Shown piece after piece: positions 41,537-41,936 of a stretch of 41,936 nt of DNA; position 1 is the first letter of the stretch; every line of letters begins with the position of its first letter. Source of the stretch: Desulfonatronospira sp964577315 (GTDB lineage Bacteria; Desulfobacterota; Desulfovibrionia; Desulfovibrionales; Desulfonatronovibrionaceae). The stretch spans positions 1 through 41,936 of the forward strand of contig CAZNYT010000014.1 in NCBI GenBank assembly GCA_964577315.1, read 5' to 3'. The notes under the pieces are model-generated. The model was given only the letters and a program-made list of their open reading frames with translations. It had not been told where the DNA came from and ran no database searches. A program made the translations under genes and the position numbers.

Positions 41537-41936
41537 TCGATACACCCTTTTTTATGCGCAATTTTGGCCCAAATGTCAAGGGGTGGAGATATTTTTGCAC
41601 CGTTTGTGTGCGAAGTGGGATTTGATCTTGCCTGCTGGGCGGATAAAGAGTAGTTAGAAGTAGGGGATGGCTGTAAGGGAAAACACTTTATTTGTTCATT
41701 TTTTGCAACTATTCACCACGTTTTAACCAAACTATTCACCGGATCTTTTTGCGTGCATTTGCCGGGAGGCTCACCGATTTTCTTGGCGAGGCTTATGGGG
41801 GAAGCCGGACCGCACTAAGAACGCGGAATAAGATTAAAGCAAAAGCCTCCATTTTGCGCTTATCCCAAGAAAGTGCATAGTATTAATTAATTTACATTCA
41901 AGATGGTCTTTATCCTCGTTATTAGCAACCCTTTGC
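41537..41936. other. Noncoding right end of window
   Basis: No gene is seen. 41537-41701 should hold the promoter of the tRNA-Gly gene (minus strand), but no clear boxes were recognised. From 41702 a repeat element occupies most of the rest. Confidence 0.5.
41702..41880. repeat. MITE-like element, copy 2 (partial, opposite orientation)
   Basis: Begins with two tandem end motifs (GCAACTATTCACC at 41706 and AACTATTCACCGGATC about 41731). It then follows the reverse complement of 243-394 very closely up to about 41858, with weaker similarity to about 41880. The other half of the palindrome seen at 118-242 is not recognisable here, so this copy is probably truncated. Confidence 0.75.

Noticed and set aside
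1..41936. CRISPR array, prophage, insertion sequence with transposase, defence or toxin-antitoxin genes
   Set aside because: None was seen; the repeats present are dispersed or paired, not regularly spaced, and no matching protein genes occur.

Overview
The window comes from a dissimilatory sulfate-reducing bacterium. It carries the complete membrane complex dsrMKJOP and the reductive-type sulfite reductase operon dsrA-dsrB-dsrD-cbiA(dsrN). It also has a 7Fe ferredoxin closely resembling Desulfovibrio africanus ferredoxin III and a translation/RNA operon in the order usual for Desulfovibrionales. The presence of dsrD, and the absence of dsrEFH in this window, fits the sulfite-reducing rather than the sulfur-oxidising Dsr type. 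A Desulfovibrionales member, possibly of the Desulfohalobiaceae type, is my best guess; the genus cannot be named from the sequence alone.

Layout. 1-632: repeat-rich noncoding DNA with a MITE-like palindromic element. 633-1076: small heat-shock protein. 1543-7105 (+): RsbRD-domain protein followed by dsrMKJOP, ending in a strong bidirectional terminator shared with a convergent VOC-family gene. 7920-10047 (+): ferredoxin, then a YkgJ-type cysteine-cluster protein, an unknown protein and a TPR protein. 10478-14732 (+): dsrA, dsrB, dsrD and cbiA/dsrN, with a candidate Rex operator in the dsrA promoter. 14727-19213 (-): murJ, a DUF1015 gene, an unknown gene broken by a 100-N assembly gap, and a trmN6-like methyltransferase. 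19386-20492 (+): geranylgeranyl-reductase-family flavoprotein. 20494-23130 (-): nadC and nadB, with nadC bracketed by 144-bp direct repeats. 23477-27265 (+): CDP-alcohol phosphatidyltransferase and a UPF0182 membrane protein, the latter surrounded by inverted and direct repeats. 27877-30773: TraB-family membrane protein (-) and a 2Fe-2S/ASKHA corrinoid-activator-like protein (+). 30780-41536 (-): tRNA-Gly(CCC), rimP, nusA, ylxR, infB, DUF503, rbfA, DHH phosphoesterase, truB, rpsO and pnp.

How it works together. Electrons from the membrane/periplasm pass through DsrMKJOP to the cytoplasmic DsrK side, where family knowledge places DsrC (not in this window) as the redox partner. DsrAB, activated by DsrD, reduces sulfite, and CbiA/DsrN is thought to amidate siroheme. 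The membrane complex and the reductase are separated here by only about 3.4 kb of small genes. That makes the ferredoxin and the YkgJ, unknown and TPR genes candidates for accessory roles in the pathway.

The most unexpected layer is non-coding. At least three families of short dispersed repeats occupy the intergenic spaces. They are a family with ends like GCAACTATTCACC, a 144-167 bp family starting CTTGAGAGTTAAAAG, and paired repeats around the UPF0182 gene. Two of the families are inserted inside the nusA-infB operon. No transposase gene lies in the window. I did not find a clearly new multi-gene system; the best leads are the repeat families, the Rex-type site and the small genes between the two dsr clusters.
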